This document shows positions 16,362-23,411 of a stretch of 29,302 nucleotides of DNA, piece by piece; positions within the stretch are counted from its first letter, which is position 1, and each line of letters begins with the position of its first letter. The position numbers and the translations under genes are program-made. Under the pieces are notes generated by a model. It was not told the DNA's origin. It ran no database searches and saw only the letters and a list, made by a program, of their open reading frames with translations. Source of the stretch: CANGYM01 sp044235825 (GTDB lineage Bacteria > Pseudomonadota > Alphaproteobacteria > JAJTHO01 > CANGYM01); contig JBIIHL010000017.1 of the NCBI GenBank assembly GCA_044235825.1, positions 1 through 29,302 on the forward strand, read 5' to 3'.

Positions 16362-17999
16362 TCACCCCACCGCCACCGCAGCCTCCCCCGCCCCAACACG
16401 CTCAGAAATTTGCGCCACAGAAACGCTCAAAACATCCGTGGGCAAGACCCCATCGGCTTGCTGGGCGGGCAGGGTATAGGTATAGCTGGGGCTGGACACC
16501 GTTTGCTGGCGCAGCAGGGTGCCGTTTTTGGACAGGGTCAGGGTATAGCTTTCCCCCGTTTCCGACAGGGGCATATCCACGCCGTCCTGCCACGGCAGAA
16601 AGGCACGAGAGCGGCGAATCCACGAAAACACGCGATCCCCCGTGGCCAGCCGAACACTGCTCAGGTGAACGGGGGACAGCGGACGCAGGTTTTTCGCCTG
16701 CAGCGTTACGGCACTGGCGGTGACTTTGCTCTCGGCGGTGTTGGCGCTGACGGCCTTGATCCACAACGGCTGGCCGATGGCCGATCCGTTCAGAGTTTGG
16801 GCCCGCGCCCCCGCCCCATCCAACAGAACAAAACGCTCGCCCACCGTGTGGGTCGTCATGGCCTTTTCCGTGCCCCGACGCCCGCGCAGCAGGTGCGAGA
16901 GCTGATACGTCAACGGCCCCACCAACGTGGCCACGCCAAACTGCAGGATTTCCTCCCCCATGACGCACGCGTTGGCCCCTTTCAGGACATCGGCATCGGC
17001 GGCGGAGGTTAAGCTCCCCTCGTTTAACGTCACCGTCACCACGCTGGCATCATCCCAAAAGGCCGTGGGGGCATCCGCGCGGGGCAGAACACTCACCGTC
17101 CCGATATAGGCCGATGTTGTGACCTGATCCACCGGCGCAAAGCCCGTATTGTCCGCAGATTCATACAAAAAGGCCCCTTTCCACCCCTGATCCCCCCCCG
17201 TGCGGGACAGCGCGGCGAAATACAGCGGCGTTTGACCGCTGCCATCATCAAAGGGCCCATCCAGAACCTGCAACAGCGACGCAAGGGCAGGCGAGGGCAC
17301 CTGTGTTTTCCCCCAACGCGCCCCCAGCGCACTTTGTTGGTAGGTTTCGGGGTCCACGCTGACCCCCTCCAGCCGGACAAAGCCCTGCTGAAAAAACGTG
17401 CGCGTAATGCGCATCAACCAACGTTGATCCGGCAGGACCAGATTGACCAAATCCCCGGGCTCGATCACCTGATGCCGCGGCAACACCGTCAGGACAAAGC
17501 GAAAACGCTCTTGCCACGTGGTGTCCAGCAAAACATCCGCCCGCTCTTTGGCCTGATCGGGGGACAGGCTCAGCACCGCCTGCAACGTGGTGGATGTGCT
17601 GTTGTCCTCCACCTGATACAGGGCGCTTTGCACGGCGGGCAGGTGGTCGCTGTCCTTATCAAAATACAGCACATTCACCTGCTGGGGCAGCTGTTCATCG
17701 GGAATCCGCGTGATTTTCAAATCCCGCTGGCCCCCGCTGCCCTGTTTGGGCAAAATATCCCTTTCTTGAATCGTCACCACAGATCGGGGCCCACGGGGGG
17801 CAAACACCAACGTGCGATCATGCTCCACCACATCAAACTGAAACAACGTCTGCAAATGATCCAACACCGTGCGCACGCTCTGCCGCTGGCTCAACACCAC
17901 GCCGCCGATACGCTCTTGCAGGGCCGAAACATCCACCGCATCCGCCGGCATCCCCGCACGGCAAAACAAATCCATCATCAAACTGGGTAAATCAGACAT
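16362..17999 (-). CDS. GTA tail-tip (gp15/megatron) C-terminal part
   Basis: 545 residues from the ATG at 17999, which has a good AAGGAG site; the frame stays open to 18092 but without family similarity. It resembles the C-terminal part of RcGTA ORFg15, the host-contact hub protein: the MDLFCRAGMPADAVDVSAL...VVLSQRQSVRTVLDHLQTLFQFDVVE segment, and later QLSHLLRGRRGTEKAMTTHTVGERFVLLDG, which is highly typical. Full-length gp15 is above 1,000 residues and begins with a TIM-barrel glycoside-hydrolase-like domain that is missing here. The strong start site suggests a stable short form rather than random truncation. It lies upstream of the terminase, reversed from GTA order. Confidence 0.85.
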   Translation of the reverse strand: MSDLPSLMMDLFCRAGMPADAVDVSALQERIGGVVLSQRQSVRTVLDHLQTLFQFDVVEHDRTLVFAPRGPRSVVTIQERDILPKQGSGGQRDLKITRIPDEQLPQQVNVLYFDKDSDHLPAVQSALYQVEDNSTSTTLQAVLSLSPDQAKERADVLLDTTWQERFRFVLTVLPRHQVIEPGDLVNLVLPDQRWLMRITRTFFQQGFVRLEGVSVDPETYQQSALGARWGKTQVPSPALASLLQVLDGPFDDGSGQTPLYFAALSRTGGDQGWKGAFLYESADNTGFAPVDQVTTSAYIGTVSVLPRADAPTAFWDDASVVTVTLNEGSLTSAADADVLKGANACVMGEEILQFGVATLVGPLTYQLSHLLRGRRGTEKAMTTHTVGERFVLLDGAGARAQTLNGSAIGQPLWIKAVSANTAESKVTASAVTLQAKNLRPLSPVHLSSVRLATGDRVFSWIRRSRAFLPWQDGVDMPLSETGESYTLTLSKNGTLLRQQTVSSPSYTYTLPAQQADGVLPTDVLSVSVAQISERVGAGEAAVAVG

Positions 18000-18143
18000 A
18001 ACTATCTCCTTATCTTTCAATAGAATATTGTGTTTTTTGTAAAAATTTTTCTTGGCATAGGGGCAGCGATCCACCCCATAACCCACAAACATTCATAAAA
18101 CATTTGACGAATGTGCGGGGATGGGGTAGGGTTTATTTTTGCA

Positions 18144-18305
18144 ATGATCAAAGTTATGAACATTTTTTGGGCCATCCCCGCCCTCGGGGTAGCAATCATC
18201 CTTCTGTGGATGTTTGCAATCATCCGATCCCTCTCGAAAGAGTGGGGCCCCCTGCAATCTCGTTTGCAGGCATTTTTTCAAACAAAGCCGACAGACATCG
18301 ACTGA
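18144..18305 (+). CDS. Small single-pass membrane protein
   Basis: 53 residues from the ATG at 18144 (a second ATG lies at 18156). One transmembrane helix covers FWAIPALGVAIILLWMFAII, followed by a basic/amphipathic tail. No family recognised. Support comes from a strong intrinsic terminator 17 bp after the stop codon on the same strand. It lies divergently from the GTA tail gene. Coding status is likely but not proven. Confidence 0.5.
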   Translation: MIKVMNIFWAIPALGVAIILLWMFAIIRSLSKEWGPLQSRLQAFFQTKPTDID

Positions 18306-18321
18306 TGTCCCGTCTTTAGCG

Positions 18322-18351
18322 CGCCCCAGCTTTGTCTGGGGCGTTTTTTTT
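18322..18351 (+). terminator. Rho-independent terminator
   Basis: Perfect 8-bp stem CGCCCCAG/CTGGGGCG (18322-18329 and 18336-18343) with a six-base loop, followed by eight T residues. It ends the transcript of the small membrane ORF. Confidence 0.9.
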
Positions 18352-18355
18352 CAAA

Positions 18356-18790
18356 TTATTGAAATCAATATATCCCCATGAACAGCGGGGGCAAGAACCC
18401 AAAACAAAAATACGCGATCCCGATTCACCGCACCTTTTGCGGTGAATATTGATTCTATTCGCCGCAAATCACAAAATAGGAAGCATGCATGGACAAATTC
18501 CATGTGAAGCCATAAGATATTAAGATATATTGTCGGAACTACGAGGGTTGACACGGCGAGCCACGGCAAAACTGCCATGATATTTTGAAGGTGAGTCGGT
18601 GAATTTTCAAGTGGTTTTGGCATAAAATTTCATCATAAACGACCCCCAAAAATCTGTGACACCCATCACATCCCCAAAACAATGTCCAAAATAATGTTTT
18701 TGGGGGGGCAAAACATGGCAAAACGTTGACAATGTCAGTCAAAACGATTACAATAAAACAATCCTGCTTAAGCAAAAAAGGCACCACCCC
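18356..18790. other. 435-bp intergenic region with hairpins
   Basis: No convincing gene on either strand. It holds a 9-bp hairpin TTCACCGCA/TGCGGTGAA (18424-18446), a second imperfect hairpin CCCCAAAACA/TGTTTTTGGGG (18672-18705), and the promoter of the downstream toxin-antitoxin pair at its right end. Composition is more AT-rich than the surrounding core genes. Confidence 0.6.
18726..18754 (+). promoter_or_regulatory. Sigma70-type promoter of the dinJ-yafQ module
   Basis: TTGACA (18726-18731), a 17-bp spacer, then TACAAT (18749-18754): nearly a consensus promoter, 36 bp before the antitoxin ATG. A palindrome TGACAATGTCA (18727-18737) overlaps the -35 box and is a good candidate operator for autorepression by the antitoxin or its complex. 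Confidence 0.75.
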
Positions 18791-19051
18791 ATGTCATCCA
18801 CTGTCCAAGCCCGCATGCCCGAAGATCTGAAAAAACAAGCTGAGGCTGTTTTTTCCAGCTTGGGCCTAACCCCCTCTGATGCCATTCGGGTTTTTTTCCA
18901 ACAATGCGTTCATCATCGTGGCCTGCCTTTTCCCCTGCAGCTCCCCATACCCAATGACGCCACACAACAGGCCATGAATGAACTGCGCTCGGGCGGCGGA
19001 CGAACCTTTACAACCGCCCAGGATCTGTTTGAATCTTGGAATGAACAATGA
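18791..19051 (+). CDS. RelB/DinJ-family antitoxin
   Basis: 86 residues. The N-terminal ribbon-helix-helix DNA-binding motif is typical of RelB/DinJ (VQARMPEDLKKQAEAVFSSLGLTPSDAIRVFFQQCVHHRGLPF). The C-terminal part, which would wrap the toxin, ends in TTAQDLFESWNEQ. It overlaps the toxin gene by four bases (ATGA), so the two are translationally coupled. An AAAAGG site lies upstream. It presumably represses the promoter at 18726-18754. Confidence 0.92.
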   Translation: MSSTVQARMPEDLKKQAEAVFSSLGLTPSDAIRVFFQQCVHHRGLPFPLQLPIPNDATQQAMNELRSGGGRTFTTAQDLFESWNEQ

Positions 19052-19323
19052 CCTTGATTCTTAAGGAATCCACACGGTTTCGACGGGATGTCAACCTGAT
19101 GAAACGACGGTCTAAGGACATAACAAAACTACAACGTGTGATTTTATCCCTTGTTCAGCAAGAACCTTTGTCACCGCGACTAAAGGACCACCCCCTCATC
19201 GGCAACTGGTCAGGATATCGGGAATGCCATATTGAACCCGACTGGCTTCTTATTTACGAAATAACAAAAGATGACGTGCAACTGGTCCGCACAGGGACCC
19301 ATAGTGATCTGTTTAAAAAGTAA
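19048..19323 (+). CDS. YafQ-family mRNA interferase toxin
   Basis: 91-residue RelE-superfamily toxin that cleaves mRNA on the ribosome. The YafQ-type motif set is intact: LSPRLKDHPLIGNWSGYRECHIEPDWLLIYEI followed by LVRTGTHSDLF, with the catalytic histidines, the Asp-Trp pair and the C-terminal H..LF. It overlaps the antitoxin gene by four bases. No disruption is visible, so the module is probably functional. Confidence 0.93.
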   Translation: MTLILKESTRFRRDVNLMKRRSKDITKLQRVILSLVQQEPLSPRLKDHPLIGNWSGYRECHIEPDWLLIYEITKDDVQLVRTGTHSDLFKK

Positions 19324-19379
19324 TCCCAACCCTACCTACCTCCAAGTCATTTTTTGGAGAGGGAAACATTGATTTTTTC

Positions 19380-19408
19380 TTGACTTTTATCACCCATTGG
19401 GTTACTTT
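19380..19408 (+). promoter_or_regulatory. Candidate promoter of the higBA-like module
   Basis: TTGACT (19380-19385), 17-bp spacer, TACTTT (19403-19408). The -10 box ends only five bases before the toxin ATG at 19414, so transcription would begin at or next to the start codon. No Shine-Dalgarno sequence is present. This implies a leaderless toxin transcript. Confidence 0.5.
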
Positions 19409-19413
19409 GGGGC

Positions 19414-19770
19414 ATGAAGCCCAGCTTGCCCTGTACTGTTGTTACCCATCATGGCTTTCTTAAGGAGGCGGCGCGGTACTGGGATGAAAAAGAGCATGAT
19501 GATTTCGTGAATTATATCGCTGAAAACCCCACAGCAGGGGACGAAATCCAAGGGACCGGAGGTCTGCGCAAAGTCCGTTGGTCCCGCCCAGGTATAGGAA
19601 AACGGGGCGGCGTCAGAGTCATTTACTATTATCACAATATCGATCATCCCCTGCATCTGTTGTGGCTATACGGAAAATCCGTTCAGGACACCCTGTCGCC
19701 GGATAAACAAAAAATCTTGGCCAAAGTCGTAGACACAATCAAAAAAACACAACAAGGAACCATCCCATGA
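19414..19770 (+). CDS. RelE/HigB-family toxin
   Basis: 118 residues. It carries the pattern of the HigB-type RelE-like toxins: HGFLKEAARYWDEKEHDDFVNYIAENPTAGDEIQGTGGLRKVRWSRPGIGKRGGVRVIYYY, with the GGxRKVRW and KRGGVRVIYYY signatures. The antitoxin follows with a four-base ATGA overlap, giving toxin-first order as in higBA. The start is the only usable ATG and lies very close to the -10 box. Confidence 0.9.
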   Translation: MKPSLPCTVVTHHGFLKEAARYWDEKEHDDFVNYIAENPTAGDEIQGTGGLRKVRWSRPGIGKRGGVRVIYYYHNIDHPLHLLWLYGKSVQDTLSPDKQKILAKVVDTIKKTQQGTIP

Positions 19771-20108
19771 CACCCCCCAACAACGATGATGACGCTATTT
19801 TTCAAGGCATTTTGCAGGGCCTACAAAGCGCTCTGGCTTATACTCAGGGCAACCCCACCCCGGGAACAAAAGTGCACACCCTTATGGTGGCGGATGCTAA
19901 GGCGATACGGGAAACCCTTGGCATGACCCAAGGGGTTTTTGCCCAAACGTACAATATCCCCGTGCATACCCTGCGGGGATGGGAACAAAAACAGCGCCAT
20001 CCTGATGCTGCTGCCTCGGCCTATTTATGGTCCATCGCCAAAATGCCAAAGGAAATTGCAGCCATCCAAAGGGAACATATCCCCCTTCAAACCGAAGAGG
20101 CGGTATAG
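19767..20108 (+). CDS. HigA/NadS-like XRE-family antitoxin
   Basis: 113 residues with a central Xre helix-turn-helix (VADAKAIRETLGMTQGVFAQTYNIPVHTLRGWEQKQRHPDAAASAYLWSI). It should neutralise the upstream RelE/HigB toxin and repress the operon. The long N-terminal extension ahead of the HTH is usual for this antitoxin group. It ends about 40 bp before the convergent secreted-protein gene. Confidence 0.9.
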   Translation: MTPPNNDDDAIFQGILQGLQSALAYTQGNPTPGTKVHTLMVADAKAIRETLGMTQGVFAQTYNIPVHTLRGWEQKQRHPDAAASAYLWSIAKMPKEIAAIQREHIPLQTEEAV

Positions 20109-20148
20109 GCCCAGAATTTGGCCCACGTATTGATAACCCTGAACCCGA

Positions 20149-20484
20149 CTAATCATCCACCTGATCGTAATACCGTGACTTGTCAGCCACAGCGCCGGTG
20201 GTGGAACCGTTCAAATAGGCCTGATTCTGGGGCTGAACCTGCTGATTTTGCAGGGCGGCCTGCAGGCGGGCCAATTCCCCGCGCAGGCGGGCATTTTCCT
20301 GTTGAACCACAGAAACCTGCTGATCAATGGTGGCGCGGCAAACCTGATCTTGATAGCTGATGCCGTCATTAAATCCCTGTTGATACCACTGATTCATGGC
20401 AGCAAAGGCAGGGGTCCCCGACAAAAACACACCCAAAACCAAGGCAAAAAAGACCAAGGAAGAAAATCTAAAACGGAAACGCAC
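20149..20484 (-). CDS. Secreted coiled-coil protein, unknown function
   Basis: 111 residues starting with GTG at 20484, supported by a GGAGG box at ideal spacing. A clear signal peptide (basic MRFRFRF, hydrophobic core, TPAFA cleavage site near residue 28) is followed by a short tyrosine-rich segment and a coiled coil (VSVVQQENARLRGELARLQAALQ). The C-terminal tail is glutamine/asparagine-rich. No family recognised. It could be an Rz-like spanin relative because a lysozyme and holin-like gene lie upstream on the same strand, but its signal peptide and low lysine content do not prove this. Confidence 0.7.
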   Translation of the reverse strand: MRFRFRFSSLVFFALVLGVFLSGTPAFAAMNQWYQQGFNDGISYQDQVCRATIDQQVSVVQQENARLRGELARLQAALQNQQVQPQNQAYLNGSTTGAVADKSRYYDQVDD

Positions 20485-20861
20485 AAATAACCTCCACTTA
20501 TTTTGTGTTATTTTCTTCTAACCCAAAAGCTCCCCCCCTGTCAAGGGGTCCGAAGACAAAGATTTTTCCTTATTTTTTACCATAAAATCAACAATCAAAA
20601 ACCCAGAACCTCCATCGGGGAGGGCAGGGGAGAGGGAACAAACGTCTCCCACGCCCCACTCCCCACGCCCCACTCCCCATTCCCCTCCACCGGAGGGGTG
20701 GCAGGCGAAGCCTGACGGGGTGGTTGCAGGAACAAATAACGTTATGAGTAGGGAGACAAGAAACCACCCCACCCCTACGGGGCACTCCTCCGATGGAGGG
20801 GAACAAGGATCACTCCCCACGCCCCACTCACCACTCACCACTCCCTACTCCCCACTCCCCC
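20485..20861. repeat. Repeat cluster, copy 2: heptamer arrays around a palindromic cassette
   Basis: This 377-bp gap holds no gene. From the left: about 115 bp of plain sequence, a CCTCCATCGGGGAGG palindrome (~20610), ACTCCCC-type heptamers (20648-20678), a cassette (type X) with inverted ends ATTCCCCTCC...GGAGGGGAA (20679-20803), then a second heptamer array to 20860. It abuts the lysozyme stop codon at 20862. The cassette interior contains the motif GGCAGGCGAAGCCTGACGGG and, inverted, AAACCACCCCACCCCTACGG. Confidence 0.8.
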
Positions 20862-21305
20862 CTATGCTTGATATCGCCGCACCTCCGCCAATCGGCGGCG
20901 ACGCAATCCGGCTGATGGCTGGCCGTTGACATACACCCAGCGCAAAAATTCTTTGGCGACACCCTCGGCATCCCCCATCAGAACGTTGCGCCGCAGCGTG
21001 GAATGCTTTAACCGGCCGGCCCCCAAATTAAAGGCAAAGGACACCAAAGCGTCCCACTGGCCCTGCGACAGGTTTTGTGGCAACAGGGGGCGAATCTGCC
21101 CCTCAATCACCGCCAAATCCTGCCCCAGCAGAGTTTCCCCTTGATGTTCGGAAATCCCCCCCGAAAAGCGAGGCATCTCCCCATTCTTAACACGATGACC
21201 ATACCCAATGGTCAAATACCCCGCCGGACAGCGGTACAGGGTGGGGGAAAAGCCCTCAAACGCCTTGATCAAGGCGATTCCCTCAGGGCTGATGGTCCGC
21301 ATCAT
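20862..21305 (-). CDS. GH24 phage-type lysozyme (endolysin)
   Basis: 147-residue muramidase that cleaves peptidoglycan. The motif E17-x8-C26-x5-T32 (FEGFSPTLYRCPAGYLTIGYGH) fits the T4-lysozyme triad spacing E11-D20-T26 exactly, but with cysteine where T4 has aspartate; Cys is known in many phage GH24 enzymes. No signal peptide is seen, so release would need a holin, and the gene just upstream overlaps it by four bases (ATGA) and encodes a holin-like protein. Together they look like a lysis pair of the GTA/prophage set. Confidence 0.92.
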   Translation of the reverse strand: MMRTISPEGIALIKAFEGFSPTLYRCPAGYLTIGYGHRVKNGEMPRFSGGISEHQGETLLGQDLAVIEGQIRPLLPQNLSQGQWDALVSFAFNLGAGRLKHSTLRRNVLMGDAEGVAKEFLRWVYVNGQPSAGLRRRRLAEVRRYQA

Positions 21306-21505
21306 GGCCGTTGCCCCGTTTTGCTTTTGGCGCGACTGATGGCATAGGCCGCGCTGATCACGCCCCCCGTCAACACCGCCGCCACTTGGGCGTAAGGGTG
21401 CAGCGGCGCAAACGGCTGCAACGTCGCGGCCAAACTGCCACTAACCGTGGCCACCGTGACCCAAAATTCACTGGTTTTAATCCCGGGTTTGAAAACAGAA
21501 GACAT
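21302..21505 (-). CDS. Holin-like small membrane protein
   Basis: 67 residues from the ATG at 21505, chosen because its AAAGGA site is 8 bases away; an ATG at 21511 is too close to that site. Two hydrophobic stretches (about 14-31 and 41-58) and a basic tail RAKSKTGQRP fit a class II holin-like topology. It overlaps the GH24 lysozyme gene in ATGA fashion. The function is inferred from topology and context only. Confidence 0.72.
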   Translation of the reverse strand: MSSVFKPGIKTSEFWVTVATVSGSLAATLQPFAPLHPYAQVAAVLTGGVISAAYAISRAKSKTGQRP

Positions 21506-21558
21506 AATCATAATCCTTTATTATATTGATTGAAAAATTTTTGACAAATTTTTTTTGG

Positions 21559-21592
21559 AAAAAAACAAAAAAACACCCCTTATCCTCGGGGC
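21559..21592 (-). terminator. Possible intrinsic terminator downstream of the ispDF operon
   Basis: On the minus strand, GCCCC (21592-21588), an eight-base loop, GGGGT (21579-21575), then a run of T residues broken by single G bases to 21559. The stem is short, so strength is uncertain. It would stop transcripts coming through the repeat downstream of the aminotransferase gene and insulate the holin-lysozyme pair. Confidence 0.45.
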
Positions 21593-21670
21593 ATTTATAG
21601 TGTTTTCCCTTTCTTTTCATAACCAAAGCCATTCTTTTGACCCGTCGAAAAAGAAAGGGGAAAGACTATT

Positions 21671-21880
21671 GTGGGGAGTGGGGAGTGGGGAGTAGGGAGT
21701 AGGGAGTAGGGAGTGGGTGGATTATATTCCCTCTCCCGCTTGCGGGGGAGGGTTAGGGAGGGGGTTTTGTTGCAAAATCTTTGTTCGATAACAAACAGAT
21801 AGGGGTTGCGGCCCCTCTCCCCAGCCCTCTCCCCAACGGGGAGAGGGAGATTCCCACTCACCACTCCCCACTCACCACCC
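21671..21880. repeat. Repeat copy 3: heptamers plus type Y cassette
   Basis: A GGGGAGT/AGGGAGT array (21671-21716) is followed by a cassette with inverted ends TTCCCTCTCCCGCTTGCGGG ... CCCCAACGGGGAGAGGGA (21727-21850), then ACTCACC/ACTCCCC heptamers running into the aminotransferase gene. The cassette core contains the palindrome TTTGTTCGATAACAAA and shares a >30-bp identical stretch with the copy near 26.6 kb. The rest of the 21512-21857 gap is AT-rich with the possible terminator. Confidence 0.85.
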
Positions 21881-22715
21881 TCTCCACCAACCGATGCCTC
21901 AACGCCGTCACCCCCTCATCCTCCCCCCAGTGATGGAGTCGGGGGCCTTTTAGGGCGGTGATGGGTTGGATCAGGCTGCCCACATTGGTCATAAAGACCG
22001 CCTCGGCCGCCCACAGGTCATCCAGCGTAAAGTGGCCCGTATCTATGGGGCCGGACCACAGCGATAACACCACATCCCGCACGCACCCAGGGATGATGGG
22101 CAAATCCACAGACGGCGTATACAGCGTCCCCCCCCGTATCCAAAACAGATTGCCAGAGGCCGTTTCGCACACAATCCCCGCCGGATTCAACAGCAGGGCA
22201 TTATCGGCCTGATGGGCGCGGGCGTCTCGGATGGCTTGGCTGTACAGCAAACTGCTAAAGGTTTTGCAGGGCGCGGGATTCACCACAACAAAGGGGCTGG
22301 GCCACAAAGACACCGGCCTGATGGGGGGCGGAAACACCCCCGCCACCGTCTGAATCGTCACAATGGGGGGCAGGGCCAATGCCTCTTCGCTGCACCCATA
22401 CCCCAAACGGGGCGCCGTGTCGCCCCTGCGCGTGATCAGGATGCGCAGATACCCATTCCCCAAACCATTACGCTGGATCAGGTCCTGCGCCCGTGCCAGC
22501 ACGGGATCAAAATCAACCCCAGAAAACCCATAAAACGCCATGCCGCGACGCAGGCGCTGGATGTGGGCGGATGCGTTCCATGGGTTTCCCTGAACCACCA
22601 AGATGGTTTCAAACAAACCCTCCCCCAGCCGCCACGCGTTATGATGTGACGAGATCACGGGGTGATCCGCGGGCACCAACTGTCCATCATGGTCAACAAA
22701 GGGCGGGGTGGTCAT
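21858..22715 (-). CDS. Class IV aminotransferase (PabC/BCAT/DAAT-like)
   Basis: PLP enzyme of 285 residues. Fold-type IV signatures: VISSHHNAWRLGEGLFETILV, RLRRGMAFYGF, LRILITRRGD, catalytic lysine K151 in PAPCKTFSSLLYSQAIRDARA, and NALLLNPAGIVCETASGNLFWI. The most likely function is aminodeoxychorismate lyase (PabC, folate synthesis), but branched-chain or D-amino-acid transaminase cannot be excluded. It overlaps the ABC ATPase gene by four bases (ATGA). Its last residues VVSGEW and stop codon are read from the adjoining heptamer repeat, so the natural C-terminus was replaced or slightly extended. Confidence 0.88.
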   Translation of the reverse strand: MTTPPFVDHDGQLVPADHPVISSHHNAWRLGEGLFETILVVQGNPWNASAHIQRLRRGMAFYGFSGVDFDPVLARAQDLIQRNGLGNGYLRILITRRGDTAPRLGYGCSEEALALPPIVTIQTVAGVFPPPIRPVSLWPSPFVVVNPAPCKTFSSLLYSQAIRDARAHQADNALLLNPAGIVCETASGNLFWIRGGTLYTPSVDLPIIPGCVRDVVLSLWSGPIDTGHFTLDDLWAAEAVFMTNVGSLIQPITALKGPRLHHWGEDEGVTALRHRLVERVVSGEW

Positions 22716-23407
22716 CTGGCGGGGCTCCGGATGATGCCATCGTCCAGTTCAATGATGCGGTGGGCTTGGTTTAAAATCCGGTAATCGTGGGACACCAGAA
22801 AAATGGTGGTGCCATTTTCCATGGCCAGCGCTTTTAAAACCTCCACACAGGCCTGACCGCTGGCTTTGTCCAGGGACGCCGTGGGTTCATCCGCCAACAC
22901 CATTTTGGGTTTACCCACCAGGGCGCGGGCGATGGAGACCCTTTGCCGCTGCCCCCCCGACAGGGCCCCGGGTTTTTTGTGTTCATGCCCCGACAGGCCC
23001 ACGTTTTTCAGCATCTCTGATGATGCGTCATGGCGTTGTTGTTGCGTTAATCCGCCGTCCATTTCCAGCGTCATGCTGACATTTTGCAGGGCGGTTAGGG
23101 ATTCCAGCAAATTGTGTTCCTGAAAAATATACCCCGTCTGACGACGCACGGCCAGCACCGTATCCTGCGATGCCCCGATCAAATTCTGGCCAAAAACGCT
23201 GACACGGCCCTGTGTGGCGTGGCGCAGGGCCCCCACAATGGTCAAAAACGTGGATTTCCCCGACCCTGACGGCCCCGTCATAATGACAATATCCCCCGCA
23301 TCCACGGTTAGGGAGACCCCCTTTAAAATCGGTGGCTCCAGCGGGGAATAGGAAAAAAACAGGTTGTCCACCTCAATGGCACGGGCATGGGCGTTTGACG
23401 CAGGCAT
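22712..23407 (-). CDS. ABC transporter ATPase, DevA/LolD/MacB type
   Basis: 231 residues from the ATG at 23407, four bases after the ispDF stop; a TTG at 23425 would overlap ispDF. Walker A GPSGSGKS (45-52), Q-loop YIFQEHNLL, signature LSGGQRQRVS, Walker B MVLADEPTASLD and the H-loop LVSHD are intact. The GALRHATQGRVSVFGQNLIGAS and GYIFQEHNLLESLTALQNVSMTLEM segments resemble DevA of the DevBCA exporters. No DevC/MacB-type permease or membrane-fusion gene is adjacent, so its partner must be elsewhere. It sits in the operon ispDF-ABC-aminotransferase. Confidence 0.9.
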   Translation of the reverse strand: MPASNAHARAIEVDNLFFSYSPLEPPILKGVSLTVDAGDIVIMTGPSGSGKSTFLTIVGALRHATQGRVSVFGQNLIGASQDTVLAVRRQTGYIFQEHNLLESLTALQNVSMTLEMDGGLTQQQRHDASSEMLKNVGLSGHEHKKPGALSGGQRQRVSIARALVGKPKMVLADEPTASLDKASGQACVEVLKALAMENGTTIFLVSHDYRILNQAHRIIELDDGIIRSPAR

Positions 23408-23411
23408 TCTC

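Noticed and set aside
18351..18787. Two overlapping minus-strand ORFs (90 and 82 codons) in the intergenic region
   Set aside because: No ribosome-binding sites, no similarity recognised, and they overlap a strong plus-strand promoter and a terminator.
20149..20484. Spanin (Rz) assignment for the secreted coiled-coil protein
   Set aside because: Position near lysis genes is suggestive, but it is about 380 bp away across a repeat block and lacks a clear Rz or Rz1 pattern.
21671..21716. CRISPR-like array
   Set aside because: The unit is a 7-base tandem repeat with no spacers and no cas genes nearby.
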